Shown here piece after piece: positions 45,091 to 55,628 of a stretch of 64,000 nt of DNA. Made by a program: the position numbers and the translations under genes. This DNA is from AP-15 sp963789025 (GTDB taxonomy: Bacteria; Pseudomonadota; Alphaproteobacteria; ATCC43930; CGMCC-115725), in NCBI GenBank assembly GCA_963789025.1, contig CAWBIT010000013.1, positions 434,001 through 498,000 on the forward strand. The letters are read 5' to 3'. Each line of letters opens with the position of its first letter. The stretch's first letter is position 1. The notes beneath the pieces are model-generated. The model made no database searches and was not told the origin of the DNA. It saw only the letters and a program-made list of their open reading frames with translations.

Positions 45091-46353
45091 CTAGCCATAT
45101 TGATGCGTCAGCCCGGTCGCATCGATGACGACGCGGCGCATCAACTCCTCGCGCGGGATCTTGCGAAACGGCGAATGGGCCACGAGAAGGGCGACGATGT
45201 CGGCTTGGCGGATGGCCTCGAGAGTCTCGCAGAACGACAGGTTGGGAAGCGGGGCGAGCTCCTCGGGGAGGCCCGTCAGGTTCGGATCGGCGACCAGGAT
45301 GCGTTCTTGCCCCGCGCGCGCCAGTTGCCCCGCGATCGCGATGGCCGGGCTCTCCCGCGTGTCGTCGACATCGGGCTTGTAGGTCAGACCCAAACAGGCG
45401 ACGACGGGTCGCTTGAACCGCTCGGCTCGTTCTCGAATTTGCGAGACGACGAACCTCGGCTTGGCGTCGTTGACTTCGCGCGCCGTGCGGATCAGCCGCG
45501 CTCGCTCCGGCGCCGACGAAATGATGAACCATGGATCGACGGCGATGCAGTGCCCGCCGACCCCCGGTCCCGGTTGGAGTATCGAGACGCGCGGGTGACG
45601 ATTGGCGAGCTCGATGACGTGCCACACATTGAGTCCGAGCTGGTCGCAGATCAGCGACAGCTCGTTGGCAAAGGCAATGTTGACGTCGCGCGAGGCGTTC
45701 TCGACCAGCTTGACGAATTCCGCCGTCGCCGCATCGGTGCGGAACACCTTCGCTTGCAGAAAAACGCGGTAGACCGCTTCGGCATGCTCGGCGCAGGCTT
45801 CGGTCATCCCGCCGATGATGCGATCGTTCTCGATCAGCTCGCGGACCATCCGCCCGGGAAGCACTCGCTCCGGACAATGCGCCACATGCACATCGAGCGG
45901 CTCCGCATGCCGCGTCGGTGGAAAGCGCAAATCCGGGCGCAGCCGCGCCAGACGGTCGGCCAACCGGCCGGTGGTGCCGACCGGAGAGGTCAACTCGAGG
46001 ATCACGACATTGCCGGAGACGAGAACGGGCGCTATCGCGTCTGCCGCCAAGTCGATATAGTCGAGATTGGGGGAGCGATCGTCGCGGAACGGCGTCGGGA
46101 CCGCGATCACAAAGGCATCAGCCGGCTCGGGCTGCGCCGTGGCTCGCAATTTCCGCAAAGTCGTCGCGGCACGCAGCAGCATGTCGAGATCGGGCTCGGA
46201 GAAGTAGGTCTGCCCGGCATTTACCGCCTCGACAACTCGGGGGTTGGTGTCGACGCCGATCACGTCAATGCCGCGGCTCGCCAAAGTCGCGGCAGTCGGC
46301 AAGCCGATATAACCGAGACCGACCACGCAGACGGTCTTGATCGGGTAGTCCAT
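45091..46353 (-). CDS. wecC: UDP-N-acetyl-D-mannosamine dehydrogenase
   Basis: 420 aa, UDP-glucose/GDP-mannose dehydrogenase family. NAD-binding VVGLGYIGLPTAATLASRGI at 9-28, PTPFRDDRSPNLDYI near 107, HCPERVLPGRMVREL near 160, then GVGGHCIAVDPWF with catalytic Cys near 270, and TYKPDVDDTRESPA near 343. Oxidises UDP-ManNAc to UDP-ManNAcA in two NAD-dependent steps, using the WecB product. Upstream gene of the pair. Confidence 0.93.
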   Translation of the reverse strand: MDYPIKTVCVVGLGYIGLPTAATLASRGIDVIGVDTNPRVVEAVNAGQTYFSEPDLDMLLRAATTLRKLRATAQPEPADAFVIAVPTPFRDDRSPNLDYIDLAADAIAPVLVSGNVVILELTSPVGTTGRLADRLARLRPDLRFPPTRHAEPLDVHVAHCPERVLPGRMVRELIENDRIIGGMTEACAEHAEAVYRVFLQAKVFRTDAATAEFVKLVENASRDVNIAFANELSLICDQLGLNVWHVIELANRHPRVSILQPGPGVGGHCIAVDPWFIISSAPERARLIRTAREVNDAKPRFVVSQIRERAERFKRPVVACLGLTYKPDVDDTRESPAIAIAGQLARAGQERILVADPNLTGLPEELAPLPNLSFCETLEAIRQADIVALLVAHSPFRKIPREELMRRVVIDATGLTHQYG

Positions 46354-46695
46354 CGCTCGGCGCCTGAAAAAAGAAAATCTCGCTCGGGCACTACCGCAAA
46401 GCCCGATCTGCGACGGCGCCTTAGATACGCGAATAGGATCAACTTGGCAAGCAGTTCCAGATCTTATCGTAGTTAATAACTCGGGCCGGTCCGGACCATA
46501 AACTGAACGCCCCCGCCGAAATTAATCTCCGGAATCTCGGGCAGTCGTGCGCTTGGCGGGTAAAACGCTGCGAAGGCGCGGACCAGCGGCGGCTGACGTC
46601 GACCCAGAGGAAACCGTAAAACCCGGCTGCCATTTTCTTGGTTAACCGGGTAGTCTGATACCGTTCTCCGCAATGATCCGATAGAAGGGCAACCC
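46354..46695. other. Intergenic, no gene seen
   Basis: Divergent promoter region between wecC and the cupin gene. No credible ORF. The final 15 nt (CCGATAGAAGGGCAACCC) supply a possible ribosome binding site (GAAGGG) for the cupin ATG. Confidence 0.4.
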
Positions 46696-47232
46696 ATGCC
46701 GAACCCACCGAACGCCCTGACGATCGAGGAGCACTTTTTTGCCGATGACGGGCGCGTACCGAACAACCCGTCGCTGCCGCTGATCGTTTACCGCTCGGCG
46801 CTGGAGGCCGGCCCCCGGTGCGCCGCCGACTGCGAGAAATTGTTCGCCGATAACGGCTGGAGCGGCGCTTGGCGCAACGGGATCTACGCACATCACCATT
46901 ATCACAGCACCGCGCATGAGGTGCTCGGCATCGCGGCCGGGTCGGTTCGGGTGCGGCTCGGCGGCGAGGACGGCACAACCGTAGAGTTGCACGCCGGGGA
47001 CGTCGTCGTGATCCCGGCGGGCGTTGCCCATAAGAACGAGGGCGCCAGTCCCGATCTCGTCGTGGTCGGCGCCTATCCCGGTGGCAAGAGCCCCGATATG
47101 TGCAGCCCCGGCGCGCAACCCCGCGACCGCGCGCTGCGCAATGTCCGCGAGGTGCCGTTGCCGGCCTCCGATCCGGTCTATGGCAAGCCGGGGCCGCTGA
47201 TCGAACGGTGGCGCGCCGTCAATCGCGGCTGA
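46696..47232 (+). CDS. Cupin-domain protein
   Basis: 178 aa, one cupin barrel. Metal motif 1 is GIYAHHHYHSTAHEVLGIAAG (His-x-His-His... Glu), motif 2 is GDVVVIPAGVAHKN near 110, with the distal His. The spacing supports a metal-dependent fold; DMCSPG near 133 follows. Close to the uncharacterised cupins that resemble sugar isomerases and some oxygenases. No operon partner. Confidence 0.85.
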   Translation: MPNPPNALTIEEHFFADDGRVPNNPSLPLIVYRSALEAGPRCAADCEKLFADNGWSGAWRNGIYAHHHYHSTAHEVLGIAAGSVRVRLGGEDGTTVELHAGDVVVIPAGVAHKNEGASPDLVVVGAYPGGKSPDMCSPGAQPRDRALRNVREVPLPASDPVYGKPGPLIERWRAVNRG

Positions 47233-47271
47233 CGGCGGGAGCGTCTCCCCGAGCTAGACAGCGCCCGGGAG

Positions 47272-47574
47272 CTAGAGGCAGCGCCCGGAATAGACGACGT
47301 CGTGCGCGTTACTGGACGGCGCGTCCGGCGGCTCGACCAGCCGCCGGATCTCGACGGAGTATCCTGCAGCGCACATTCCGTGGGCATTGAGCTCATCGGC
47401 GAGCCAGTCGCGCCGAATCTGCTCGGCCTCACCGTCGTCGTTCTCCGTCATCACTGTATTGGTCTGCGCCGTGAAGACAAACGTGCCGGCCGGATCCGCC
47501 GCGAAACTCACGACTCGGACCGGGTCGTTGCAACCGCCCAGCAAGGCGAGACAGACGAGAGCGAGCTTACGCAC
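47272..47574 (-). CDS. Small lipoprotein
   Basis: 100 aa from GTG 47574. N-terminal VRKLALVCLALLGGC is a lipoprotein signal with lipobox LGGC, so acylation at Cys15. The mature part (AADPAGTFVFTAQTNTVMTE, RRDWLADELNAHGMCAAGYS) has two more Cys that may form a disulphide and ends GRCL. Family not known. A longer N-terminus is possible in frame but lacks any feature. Confidence 0.7.
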   Translation of the reverse strand: MRKLALVCLALLGGCNDPVRVVSFAADPAGTFVFTAQTNTVMTENDDGEAEQIRRDWLADELNAHGMCAAGYSVEIRRLVEPPDAPSSNAHDVVYSGRCL

Positions 47575-47996
47575 CGGGTAGATCCTCCGGATCGGCAATG
47601 CTGTCAGTCTTCCCTCATTCTTCGTTCCGAGGCAAGCCAACCGAGAGCTGGAAGCGATCGGACGATTTGGGCTGGGCGCGGGATCTGAGCTGCTCCCCGG
47701 CCACAACTGCTCGATATCTAAGTTCGGGATGCCTGTCATATCCGGTCATTGACGAAATGCCGCGGAGATGTTTCCGAAAAGGTCTGCCGTAAAACATCGG
47801 TCTAGCCTGTTGCCGCGGGTCCGCGGAGCCGCTGATCGTCCAAACCGGCGGGGCGCGACTGCATCGAGAATGATCCCTCCCCGTAAGGAGTGCGGCAGCT
47901 GACTACAGAACCAGTCGCAGACCAACGGCGGGCGATCCCGGTTGGCGAGTTGAGCCAACCTGGTTTTTACGCGAAGATCGCCCGAACTTTTGGTTA
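47575..47996. other. Intergenic, no gene seen
   Basis: About 420 nt without a convincing ORF, RNA or repeat. Confidence 0.4.
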
Positions 47997-48689
47997 ATGC
48001 CGCGTAGGAACGGACATTTCGGGATGAGATCCGGTCTGGGCGATCAAGGTGCCGACCGAATTTTAGCCTCGGCTGCTAGAAGCGGAGAGCCGGAGGGATC
48101 GCATTCTCGCGATTATCAATGTTCCAGCGAACGATGCGGCTACCAAGGCGTGCAGAAGCGCGGCGTTGCACCGCCGATTTTTATCCATTCGAGTTGGCGC
48201 GTTTCACATACCTGGTTCTGGCTCAAGTTTCGCCACGAACCCTCCACCATTTGCTTTTACGAGCCATTCCACGAGCGCTTGGCGACAGTTACTCGATCCG
48301 AAGCGCTGACCGTAGTACCGGAATCGTGGGACTCAGGGCATCCTCACGGCCAACCGTATTTTCTCGAATTCCTTCCTCTAATTCGAAACGCGAGTGGAGT
48401 TAGACTTTTTGTCCCCGAAATCGCGTACGAATGGTTTATTCCGATTAAAGGTTTCGCTGGCCATCTCCGTCCGGAAGAAGCTAGATACTTGGCTCTGCTT
48501 GTTCGGCATGCCAACCGCCGTCAGAAAATCCCGGTCTTTGGCTTTTGTCGCTCCCTCGGGCGATTACTCGCGATCAAAAACCAATTCCCCGGATTTCATA
48601 TTTTCCAGTATCGGAATCCGTGGACGCAATGGATATCTTTTTTATACCACAAGAAAGAACGAAATAGCTATTTTATCAGAAAATGCTAA
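47997..48689 (+). CDS. Sulfotransferase-like N-terminal part
   Basis: 230 aa at most; a GTG near 48149 giving VQKRGVAPPIFIHSSWRVSH is a more natural start. PPIFIHSSWRVSHTWFWLKF resembles the PAPS-binding 5' loop of sulfotransferases, CFYEPFHERLA and FQYRNPWTQWISFLYHKKER the following conserved elements. The frame ends at 48689, 7 nt into the next gene (ATGCTAA), and that next frame continues the fold smoothly (MLTVMLSAEDPFFSAIINHY). Either two coupled genes or one gene with a -1 frameshift. The bases are markedly richer in A/T than neighbours, suggesting transfer. Confidence 0.5.
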   Translation: MPRRNGHFGMRSGLGDQGADRILASAARSGEPEGSHSRDYQCSSERCGYQGVQKRGVAPPIFIHSSWRVSHTWFWLKFRHEPSTICFYEPFHERLATVTRSEALTVVPESWDSGHPHGQPYFLEFLPLIRNASGVRLFVPEIAYEWFIPIKGFAGHLRPEEARYLALLVRHANRRQKIPVFGFCRSLGRLLAIKNQFPGFHIFQYRNPWTQWISFLYHKKERNSYFIRKC

Positions 48690-50299
48690 CCGTGATGCTT
48701 AGTGCCGAAGACCCGTTCTTTTCAGCAATTATTAATCATTACCTTATCCGCTCGATCGTGCGAGGCGATCGCTGTAAAATTGAGGGCTGTTGCCATTTAG
48801 GTAATTCACCACCACAACTAGGTAAAGAATTCGCTGAACTCCTACCTGAACAAGACCTGTTCAGCATTCACATGGCGTTTCACACCTATCTCTACATGTG
48901 TGCACGTTTGAGCGCCGATCTCGTCGTTGATGCGAGCAAGCTTGCAAGAAATCGAGATTACCGGGTGCTTGTCCATCACCAGATAGCCTCGGTTACCGGG
49001 TTGCATTTGAACCTTGATGACGCTGCCGATACTCAGCAATACCATCCATTTGACGCGTCGTTTATAAACTGGGCGGAAATCAGGGAAAATCTAAATTTTG
49101 CAGTACTAACATTGGATCATTTGTTCGACCGAGAGAATCTATTACGCATTGGAACAGAGTTGATCGACGAAACTCTTGCGGAGGTCCAGATAAGCGAAAA
49201 ATATTTGGCGAAAGCTCGTGACCAAATGAAGACGCTGGCGAGCGAACGTGATGCGATCAAGGCCGCGAAAGACACGCTCGTCACGGAGTCTGACCGGCTT
49301 GCCGGTGAGCGCGATGCCGCACTTGCCGAGCGAGACCGGCTGGCCGGCGAGCGCGATGCCGCGATTGCTGACATCGACCGGGTTACCCGGGAGCGGGTTG
49401 CCGCGGCTGCCGAACGGGATCAGCTGATCACCGACAAGAGCCGGCTGGAGGGCGAACTCGCTCAAGCAGCGATCACGGCTACCCGATCGGCTGCTCAAAT
49501 TGCCGGGCTCCGCTCCGAGGTTGCCCGTCTCTCGGCAGAATACGCGAAGTTGGCTGGTGAACTGTCCCGAGGCAATGCCGAACGCAAAGCCGCACAGCAC
49601 GAGATCGAGCAACTCGTCAGCCTCAGCAGAAGAGTGTCCGCGGAGAGGGACCGGCTCGAGGATGAGGTTGCCGCCGCGATAGCCGCCCATGCGGCGCAAG
49701 CGTCGCATTTGGCAGCGCTTCGCGCAGATCTAATTCGGCTGTCTGCTGATCGCGACCGCGTCGCGGCGCAGCACGAGCGATGGTTCAATGCGGCATCCCA
49801 GTGGGCGGCCAAAGCCATCCCGATCAGTCCCCTATCCTCCCGGGTCTCCTGGTCCTATAGATTGTTCTCACTCTTACGCGCCGGCTCGGCTGATTGCTGG
49901 GATTCGCGCTCGCACAAGAAGGAGTCTTCAAGGACCCGAGCAAATCGTGCGCGAGATGCGCGCCAATGGGAACTCGCCGTGCGTTTTTTCGCCGATGAAC
50001 TCGATCGGGACCCGTACGCCCCCGCAATATGGGTTCAATTCGGCCACGCTCTCAAAGAGGCCGGTAGAATTTCGGAGGCAGAGACTGCGTATCGTAACGC
50101 GGTCAGCCTCGGCGGAGAGACCCTCGACACTCTCTTGGCGCTCGGCCATGCGCTGACGCTCCAGGACAAGCGTGCCGAGGCCGCGCAGATCTATGCCCGG
50201 GCGCTCGACCTGTCGCCGCCATTCGCGCTTCGGTCCGCGATCGTGAACCAACTGGATGTTTGGGGCTTGCCGATCGGCCTCGCTCGCCACCAAGTATGA
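48683..50299 (+). CDS. Sulfotransferase-like C-terminal part, long coiled coil and TPR
   Basis: 538 aa. Residues 1-160 continue the sulfotransferase-like fold (LVVDASKLARNRDYRVLVHH). Residues about 175-375 form a long coiled coil with repeated ERD blocks (DRLAGERDAALAERDRLAGE). After a basic linker come two to three TPRs (WELAVRFFADELDRDPYAPA; AGRISEAETAYRNAVSLGGE; ALTLQDKRAEAAQIYARALD). Placement in a polysaccharide region suggests sulfation or scaffolding of a glycan enzyme; inference only. Convergent with rfbB. Confidence 0.6.
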   Translation: MLTVMLSAEDPFFSAIINHYLIRSIVRGDRCKIEGCCHLGNSPPQLGKEFAELLPEQDLFSIHMAFHTYLYMCARLSADLVVDASKLARNRDYRVLVHHQIASVTGLHLNLDDAADTQQYHPFDASFINWAEIRENLNFAVLTLDHLFDRENLLRIGTELIDETLAEVQISEKYLAKARDQMKTLASERDAIKAAKDTLVTESDRLAGERDAALAERDRLAGERDAAIADIDRVTRERVAAAAERDQLITDKSRLEGELAQAAITATRSAAQIAGLRSEVARLSAEYAKLAGELSRGNAERKAAQHEIEQLVSLSRRVSAERDRLEDEVAAAIAAHAAQASHLAALRADLIRLSADRDRVAAQHERWFNAASQWAAKAIPISPLSSRVSWSYRLFSLLRAGSADCWDSRSHKKESSRTRANRARDARQWELAVRFFADELDRDPYAPAIWVQFGHALKEAGRISEAETAYRNAVSLGGETLDTLLALGHALTLQDKRAEAAQIYARALDLSPPFALRSAIVNQLDVWGLPIGLARHQV

Positions 50300-50318
50300 C
50301 GCTCTCCGGATCGCAGCT

Positions 50319-51383
<1,065 letters not shown>

Positions 51384-51570
51384 CGCCGATTTCGACTCCC
51401 CCAAATCCATCCAGTTGCGGCGCCGCCCGCCTTACCCCAGGGTTGAGCCCCCTGCATCGGAGACCTGCGCAGATCGGTCTAGGATGCCGTTGCGCCGCTC
51501 CGATAGATTGCCATGGGGAAGGTATAGTCGATCGACCCCGTCCGGGTCCAATCTCACTGGAGGGTGCGTT

Positions 51571-52719
51571 ATGCAGTACCGGCGAATATCGGCCGATTGT
51601 CATCTCGATATGATCTGGCTGCCGCCCGATCTGTTTACCTCGGAGGCGCCGCGCGCCTTGAAGGACGAGATGCCGTATGTCAAGGAGCAGCCGGACGGCA
51701 CGAAGCGCTGGATCGACAACAACGGCGCCGATTACGGCAAGGCGGGCGGGGTCGGCGCGGTCGGCTCGGAGTACGTCCCCGGCAAGCAGTTGCGGGTCGA
51801 CAAGATGCACGAGGCCGGGCTCTACGACGACTACACGAAGAAAGGGCAGCGCCGGCCCGGCGATCCGCACCTGCGCGTCAAGGAACTAGACCGCGACGGC
51901 GTCGACGCCGAGGTCATCTACGGCATTCTCGCAGCATGCGCGAAGATGAAGAACCCGGCCGCGGCCAACGAGATGCTGCGCGTCTACAACAACTTCATGA
52001 ACAACTTCTGCAGCTACTATCCCGATCGCGAGATCGGCCTCGCCTGCCTGCCCTATAGCGACATCGAGGCGGCGGCGGCCGAGGTTCATCGCGTCGCCAA
52101 GCTCGGCATGAAGGGCGTCGAACTCAGCTGCTCATGGCACATGACGCCGATGTGGCATCCGATGTGGGATCCGCTGTGGGAGGCGGTCAACGAGACGCAG
52201 CTGCCATTGCACTTCCACACTTTCCCCGCGACCGACCCCGAATTGCGCAAGTCGCTCGAGCCGACGATCGCCCGGCGGATGACCTACAGTGGCTTGTGCC
52301 GCTTTCAGATGACCCTGGCGACGATCCTGACCGATTTGATGGGCGCGGCGGTGTTCGAGCGTTTCCCGAACATCCGCGTCGTCTTCGGCGAGAGCGGCAT
52401 CGGCTGGATCCCCTACGTCATCGACCGCATGGATTTCGAGTACCAGGACCAGTATCAGGATCTGAAGCTCAAAATGTTGCCGAGCGAGTATTGGCGCCGC
52501 CAGTGCAAGGCGACGTTCCAGTTCGACCGCGTCGGCACCAAGCTGATCGACGAGATGGGCATCGAAACCCTGATGTGGGGTTCCGACTACCCGCACCCCG
52601 ACGGCGTCTGGCCGGAATCGAAGAAGTACATCGAAGAGCAGTTCAGCCATCTGCCGGCCGAAATCACCTACAAGATGACCTGCGAAAACGCCGGCAAATT
52701 CTACGGGTTGATCAACTAG
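51571..52719 (+). CDS. Metal-dependent amidohydrolase (ACMSD-like, amidohydrolase-2)
   Basis: 382 aa from ATG 51571 with GGAGGG upstream. First metal motif ISADCHLD (DxH), then ELDRDGVDAEVIYGILAACA near 108, GMKGVELSCSW near 180, LHFHTFPATDPE with a metal His near 216, FGESGIGWIPYVIDRMDFEY near 275, and WGSDYPHPDGVWPES with the catalytic Asp near 335. TIM-barrel hydrolase or decarboxylase; the family includes many in aromatic catabolism. Followed by two strong hairpins. Confidence 0.9.
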   Translation: MQYRRISADCHLDMIWLPPDLFTSEAPRALKDEMPYVKEQPDGTKRWIDNNGADYGKAGGVGAVGSEYVPGKQLRVDKMHEAGLYDDYTKKGQRRPGDPHLRVKELDRDGVDAEVIYGILAACAKMKNPAAANEMLRVYNNFMNNFCSYYPDREIGLACLPYSDIEAAAAEVHRVAKLGMKGVELSCSWHMTPMWHPMWDPLWEAVNETQLPLHFHTFPATDPELRKSLEPTIARRMTYSGLCRFQMTLATILTDLMGAAVFERFPNIRVVFGESGIGWIPYVIDRMDFEYQDQYQDLKLKMLPSEYWRRQCKATFQFDRVGTKLIDEMGIETLMWGSDYPHPDGVWPESKKYIEEQFSHLPAEITYKMTCENAGKFYGLIN

Positions 52720-52741
52720 GCGCCACTGCGGGGCACCACTA

Positions 52742-52805
52742 CGGGGTGCGGCATGGTCCGCCGCACCCCGCCATCGGGCCGGGTGCCTTTCGCGTACCCG
52801 GCCCG
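52742..52805 (+). terminator. Double hairpin after the amidohydrolase
   Basis: Two perfect stems in tandem: CGGGGTGCGGC/GCCGCACCCCG (52742-52752 with 52760-52770) and CGGGCCGGGT/ACCCGGCCCG (52775-52784 with 52796-52805). Without a U tract, they may stop transcription weakly from either side or protect mRNA ends. Confidence 0.55.
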
Positions 52806-52815
52806 CCCTCTGTCC

Positions 52816-52851
52816 CGCACCTGTTCCACCTGTTTTTTCAGGAGAAGAACA
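52816..52851. repeat. Short third match to R2
   Basis: CACCTGTTCCACCTGTTTT then a CAGGAG, as in the middle of R2 at 13.66 and 25.41 kb (CACCTGTTCCACCTG in all three). It can form an imperfect hairpin. Only about 35 nt match. Confidence 0.5.
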
Positions 52852-52876
52852 GGACTGCCGGCTTCTGCAATCGCTG

Positions 52877-53179
52877 TCAGGGCGTCCCGGGGACCTTGTT
52901 CAACAGGTGCAGGAACAGCCCGGCGGCGAGCGGCGCGCACGGGCCGTCCTCGATGACGATCTGCCCCGCGCGAGCGACCTCGAACTTGCTGAGAAGACCG
53001 GCTGGCGCGGTCCCCACCACCGGCTCCAGAGCCTTGAAGCAGGCGGCGCCGGCCGTGTCGCCGGCATTGGCGGCAATCATCGCCGCCGTCGAGGCGTCCA
53101 TCTCGACCTTCTGCTGGATGACGGAGCACCCGGCCAGGGCGCAGAAAATGGCGAATATCGTGATTACCTTGCAGTTCAT
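52877..53179 (-). CDS. Small lipoprotein, phage-lysis-like context
   Basis: 100 aa from MNCKVITIFAIFCALAGC, a lipoprotein signal with lipobox LAGC. Mature part: VIQQKVEMDASTAAMIAANA, GDTAGAACFKALEPVVGTAP, ending LFLHLLNKVPGTP. Similar short lipoproteins are frequent in alphaproteobacterial prophages. A second frame overlaps its 3' end and carries VLLLKKQVEQV, the peptide also encoded in the R2 repeats. Not otherwise recognised. Confidence 0.6.
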   Translation of the reverse strand: MNCKVITIFAIFCALAGCSVIQQKVEMDASTAAMIAANAGDTAGAACFKALEPVVGTAPAGLLSKFEVARAGQIVIEDGPCAPLAAGLFLHLLNKVPGTP

Positions 53180-53514
53180 TTGACCCTCAAAAGCGTGAGT
53201 TGGCCGGCTTGTCGACGACCGCATCTGTTGAGCATGAATTGCGGTTCAAGAAAATGCTGAAAAATACTCGCTTGACGGTTTCGCACGCAGCTCACAGCGA
53301 GCGTAGCAGGAGCCTTCAGAGTGGGTATAGCACGGTAATTGCTATTTGTCAATTTAGATATTGTTATAACAGAGATACAGCCTAGCTGCTGTATGCCGGA
53401 CGGTAGCGAAATGGAACAGCGTGGCCCAGATCGCTCATTGGGGCCTATTGGCTAGGAGGCTTGGGGATCCGTTGCAATGCCCAAACCGCGGGCGACCTGG
53501 AAAGAGGTTGCCCG

Positions 53515-53600
53515 GGGCCTCGCGGGATCAGCAATTTGAAGAAACCGCCCTCAATCAATGCCTCGACAACCCGTTCCGGCAGCTGGCGCTACGCTTCTAC
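53515..53600 (-). pseudogene. Relic of an acyl-CoA dehydrogenase-like gene
   Basis: Minus strand QLPERVVEALIEGGFFKLLI PRG corresponds to ELPDRIVEALIDGGFFKLLI in the intact gene at 58977-60185. The DNA match covers about 75 nt at roughly 80 percent. Stops on both sides. Confidence 0.75.
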
Positions 53601-53636
53601 CTGGTGCGCGTTATCTTTATTAGCGCGGCGACAAAC

Positions 53637-53765
53637 TGAGATCCGGTGGGCTGATAGGCGAACACAGCGACAACGGCGCGCATTTCGAGGCAGCGGACCG
53701 CGAACATGACGAGGCCGACGCGTCGTAGCCGGCGCAACTCGGCTCGGCGAAAAGTCACGCTCGCG
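53637..53765 (-). pseudogene. Relic of an MFS transporter N-terminus
   Basis: Minus strand FRRAELRRLRRVGLVMFAVR, CLEMRAVVAVFAYQPTGS matches FRRLWLVGVVVFAVRWLEML, AVFAYQRTGS at the start of the intact MFS gene (60265-61485). Same order and strand as the intact ACAD-MFS pair, with the 3' part of the MFS gene and the 5' end of ACAD lost. Confidence 0.75.
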
Positions 53766-54575
53766 GCCCCGCCCGGTCGCGAAGTTCGGCAACGACGAGG
53801 GCACCTCTCTTGGCGAACTCCGACAAGACCTTTCGCCGTACTCTCGCGCTCGTCGAATGACGTCTAATTGACGCCTGCTGGTTAAATAGAATTGATCGGG
53901 TTTGTCTTTGACTTTTTTGGAAAATCATACTATACCATGACGCTGCAGATCGATACTCCTGAACTCTTAACAAATCTTAACCTTAATGCCTGACACAATT
54001 ATAATGTTGGAGCCTGCTTTTTATCCATCAACATCTCGGGTTATGTGGTAATGGTGGATGAGTACTCTTGATCTGCGCGCAGCTGTTCCCGCGCCCTTGG
54101 ATGTCAAATATGGTTGTGATCCTCAAAAGGTTCGCGCGCTGCTCTAAAGCGACGTATCGGGCAGGATAGACCCATGACCCGGTACGTCAATCGTATGGGC
54201 TGGCATGCGGGTGAGCGTAAGGACCCGGCTGTCGCTTGCGGACGATCCGCAAATGTGTGCAAGTGTGCCCAAAAAGGCAACTTCGGCCGTTCTGCTGCTG
54301 ATTTTCGCGCCAACCCGGCACGCTCGTGTCGTAAGGCCGGAATTTTGGTCGGCTTCGAGCCGATTTGTCTGATCGAATCGGAAGCCGATCGTCTCGTCAA
54401 GAACGATCGGCCGACCAGATTAGGCACGCTTCTTGCGCGGAGTCGACAGGTTCGGCATCGATCTCCCTTGTTGAGCGTTATCGAGGAACTCCGTAACTCC
54501 GCGGTGTTTACGATATCGTTGGAGGGCTTAACTGGTGACCAGGAACACTGCGGCAGCGGAAAGGAAACCTGAGCT
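53766..54575. other. Non-coding stretch at the left edge of the TRAFs/TIR-like island
   Basis: No gene I can support; frames of about 100-130 codons on both strands lack any family feature. 53880-54020 is A/T-rich (TGACTTTTTTGGAAAATCAT, CTTAACAAATCTTAACCTTA), consistent with a transfer boundary or promoter. AAAGGAAACC at 54560 serves the next gene. Confidence 0.4.
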
Positions 54576-55628
54576 TTGTCTCATGATGCTTTTGACGCCG
54601 CCGCTCGAGAGTTTTCGGCGAAGCTTCGAGAGGTGGAGATCCGGCGCGGCGAGAAATTACCGCCACCGCCGCGCGCGGACGAGTTGGCCGACAGGAAGGA
54701 GGAGCGAACAGAGGCGATCCGACTTCGATTAGAGCTCGCGAAGTCATCAGGCCTTGCAGCCCTCGACCTAGAGGGGCGCCGGCTCTTGAGAGCTCTAACG
54801 ACAACGCGGGCATCTACTCTCGGTTATGGCGATTTGCTCGCGACCGTGGTAGCGTTCCGCGACTTTTCGGCATGGGACAATCTGATCCACTTTGTGGATA
54901 GTGCGAGTGCATTGTACACTCGGCAGGATGTACCTTTTAAACAACTCCATCCGGTTGCGCAGCAATATGGTATGGCGCTCAACCGCGTTCGCCATCGGGT
55001 TGAGGCAGTGCATGTTTTGACTACCGTAGTCGCGAAGCACGGGGAAGATGCCGAAACGCAGGGCATCCTTGGGCGCGTGTATAAAGATATTTGGCAAGAG
55101 TCGCGCGGAACCAGCAATGCCGATCCGCTCTTGTTTAGATCCATCAACGCCTATGCAAAGGGCGTTCTCGCAAACCCGGGCGAGCTTTATCCAGCCATCA
55201 ATCTGATGACCTTATTTACGGCAGCTGGTGCGAGCGCTTCCGCGCTCAAGGGAATTGCGGAGCATGTTTATAACCTGTTCAAGGAGCGCCAACGCGATAG
55301 CCGATGCGACTACTTCGACTATGCTACCGCAGTGGAATTCTACGCGCTATCCGGAGAATGGCGTAATGCGCATCTCATGCTCGACGAGGCGCTGCGGAGA
55401 GTTCGTGCCGGATGGGAACTTAAAACTACTGCGGCGAATTTGGAAATCCTTTTGCATAATGGGAGCGAATCCAGATCCGGGACGCAACTCAGAGAGCTCC
55501 AAAAGCGGCTAAACGAAGCAGACGTCCCTGACACGCTGCGCCCAACGGGAGATGCCGCTTTCAGCTCACGCCGCCGACGCGGTGGCACCGCTCACAACAG
55601 GGGGTTTTCGTTGCTCTGCTTCCTTTAG
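54576..55628 (+). CDS. TRAFs-binding (DUF4071-like) helical repeat protein A
   Basis: 350 aa from TTG 54576 with AAAGGAA upstream. Matches the TPR-like domain known from MAP3K TRAFs-binding regions and many bacterial conflict-type proteins: AQQYGMALNRVRHRVEAVHV, ILGRVYKDIWQESRGTSNAD, ANPGELYPAINLMTLFTAAG, RCDYFDYATAVEFYALSGEW. No signal, no enzyme domain. Paralogue of the convergent gene at 55566-56549 and of the C-terminal part of 57522-58862. The last 21 codons overlap that gene's 3' end. Likely a scaffold or sensor; function inferred from context only. Confidence 0.7.
   Translation: MSHDAFDAAAREFSAKLREVEIRRGEKLPPPPRADELADRKEERTEAIRLRLELAKSSGLAALDLEGRRLLRALTTTRASTLGYGDLLATVVAFRDFSAWDNLIHFVDSASALYTRQDVPFKQLHPVAQQYGMALNRVRHRVEAVHVLTTVVAKHGEDAETQGILGRVYKDIWQESRGTSNADPLLFRSINAYAKGVLANPGELYPAINLMTLFTAAGASASALKGIAEHVYNLFKERQRDSRCDYFDYATAVEFYALSGEWRNAHLMLDEALRRVRAGWELKTTAANLEILLHNGSESRSGTQLRELQKRLNEADVPDTLRPTGDAAFSSRRRRGGTAHNRGFSLLCFL

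Noticed and set aside
44926..46476. Long plus-strand frame (516 codons) opposite wecC and wecB
   Set aside because: Antisense shadow of two well-conserved genes in GC-rich DNA; Arg/Gly/Asp-rich with no family motif.
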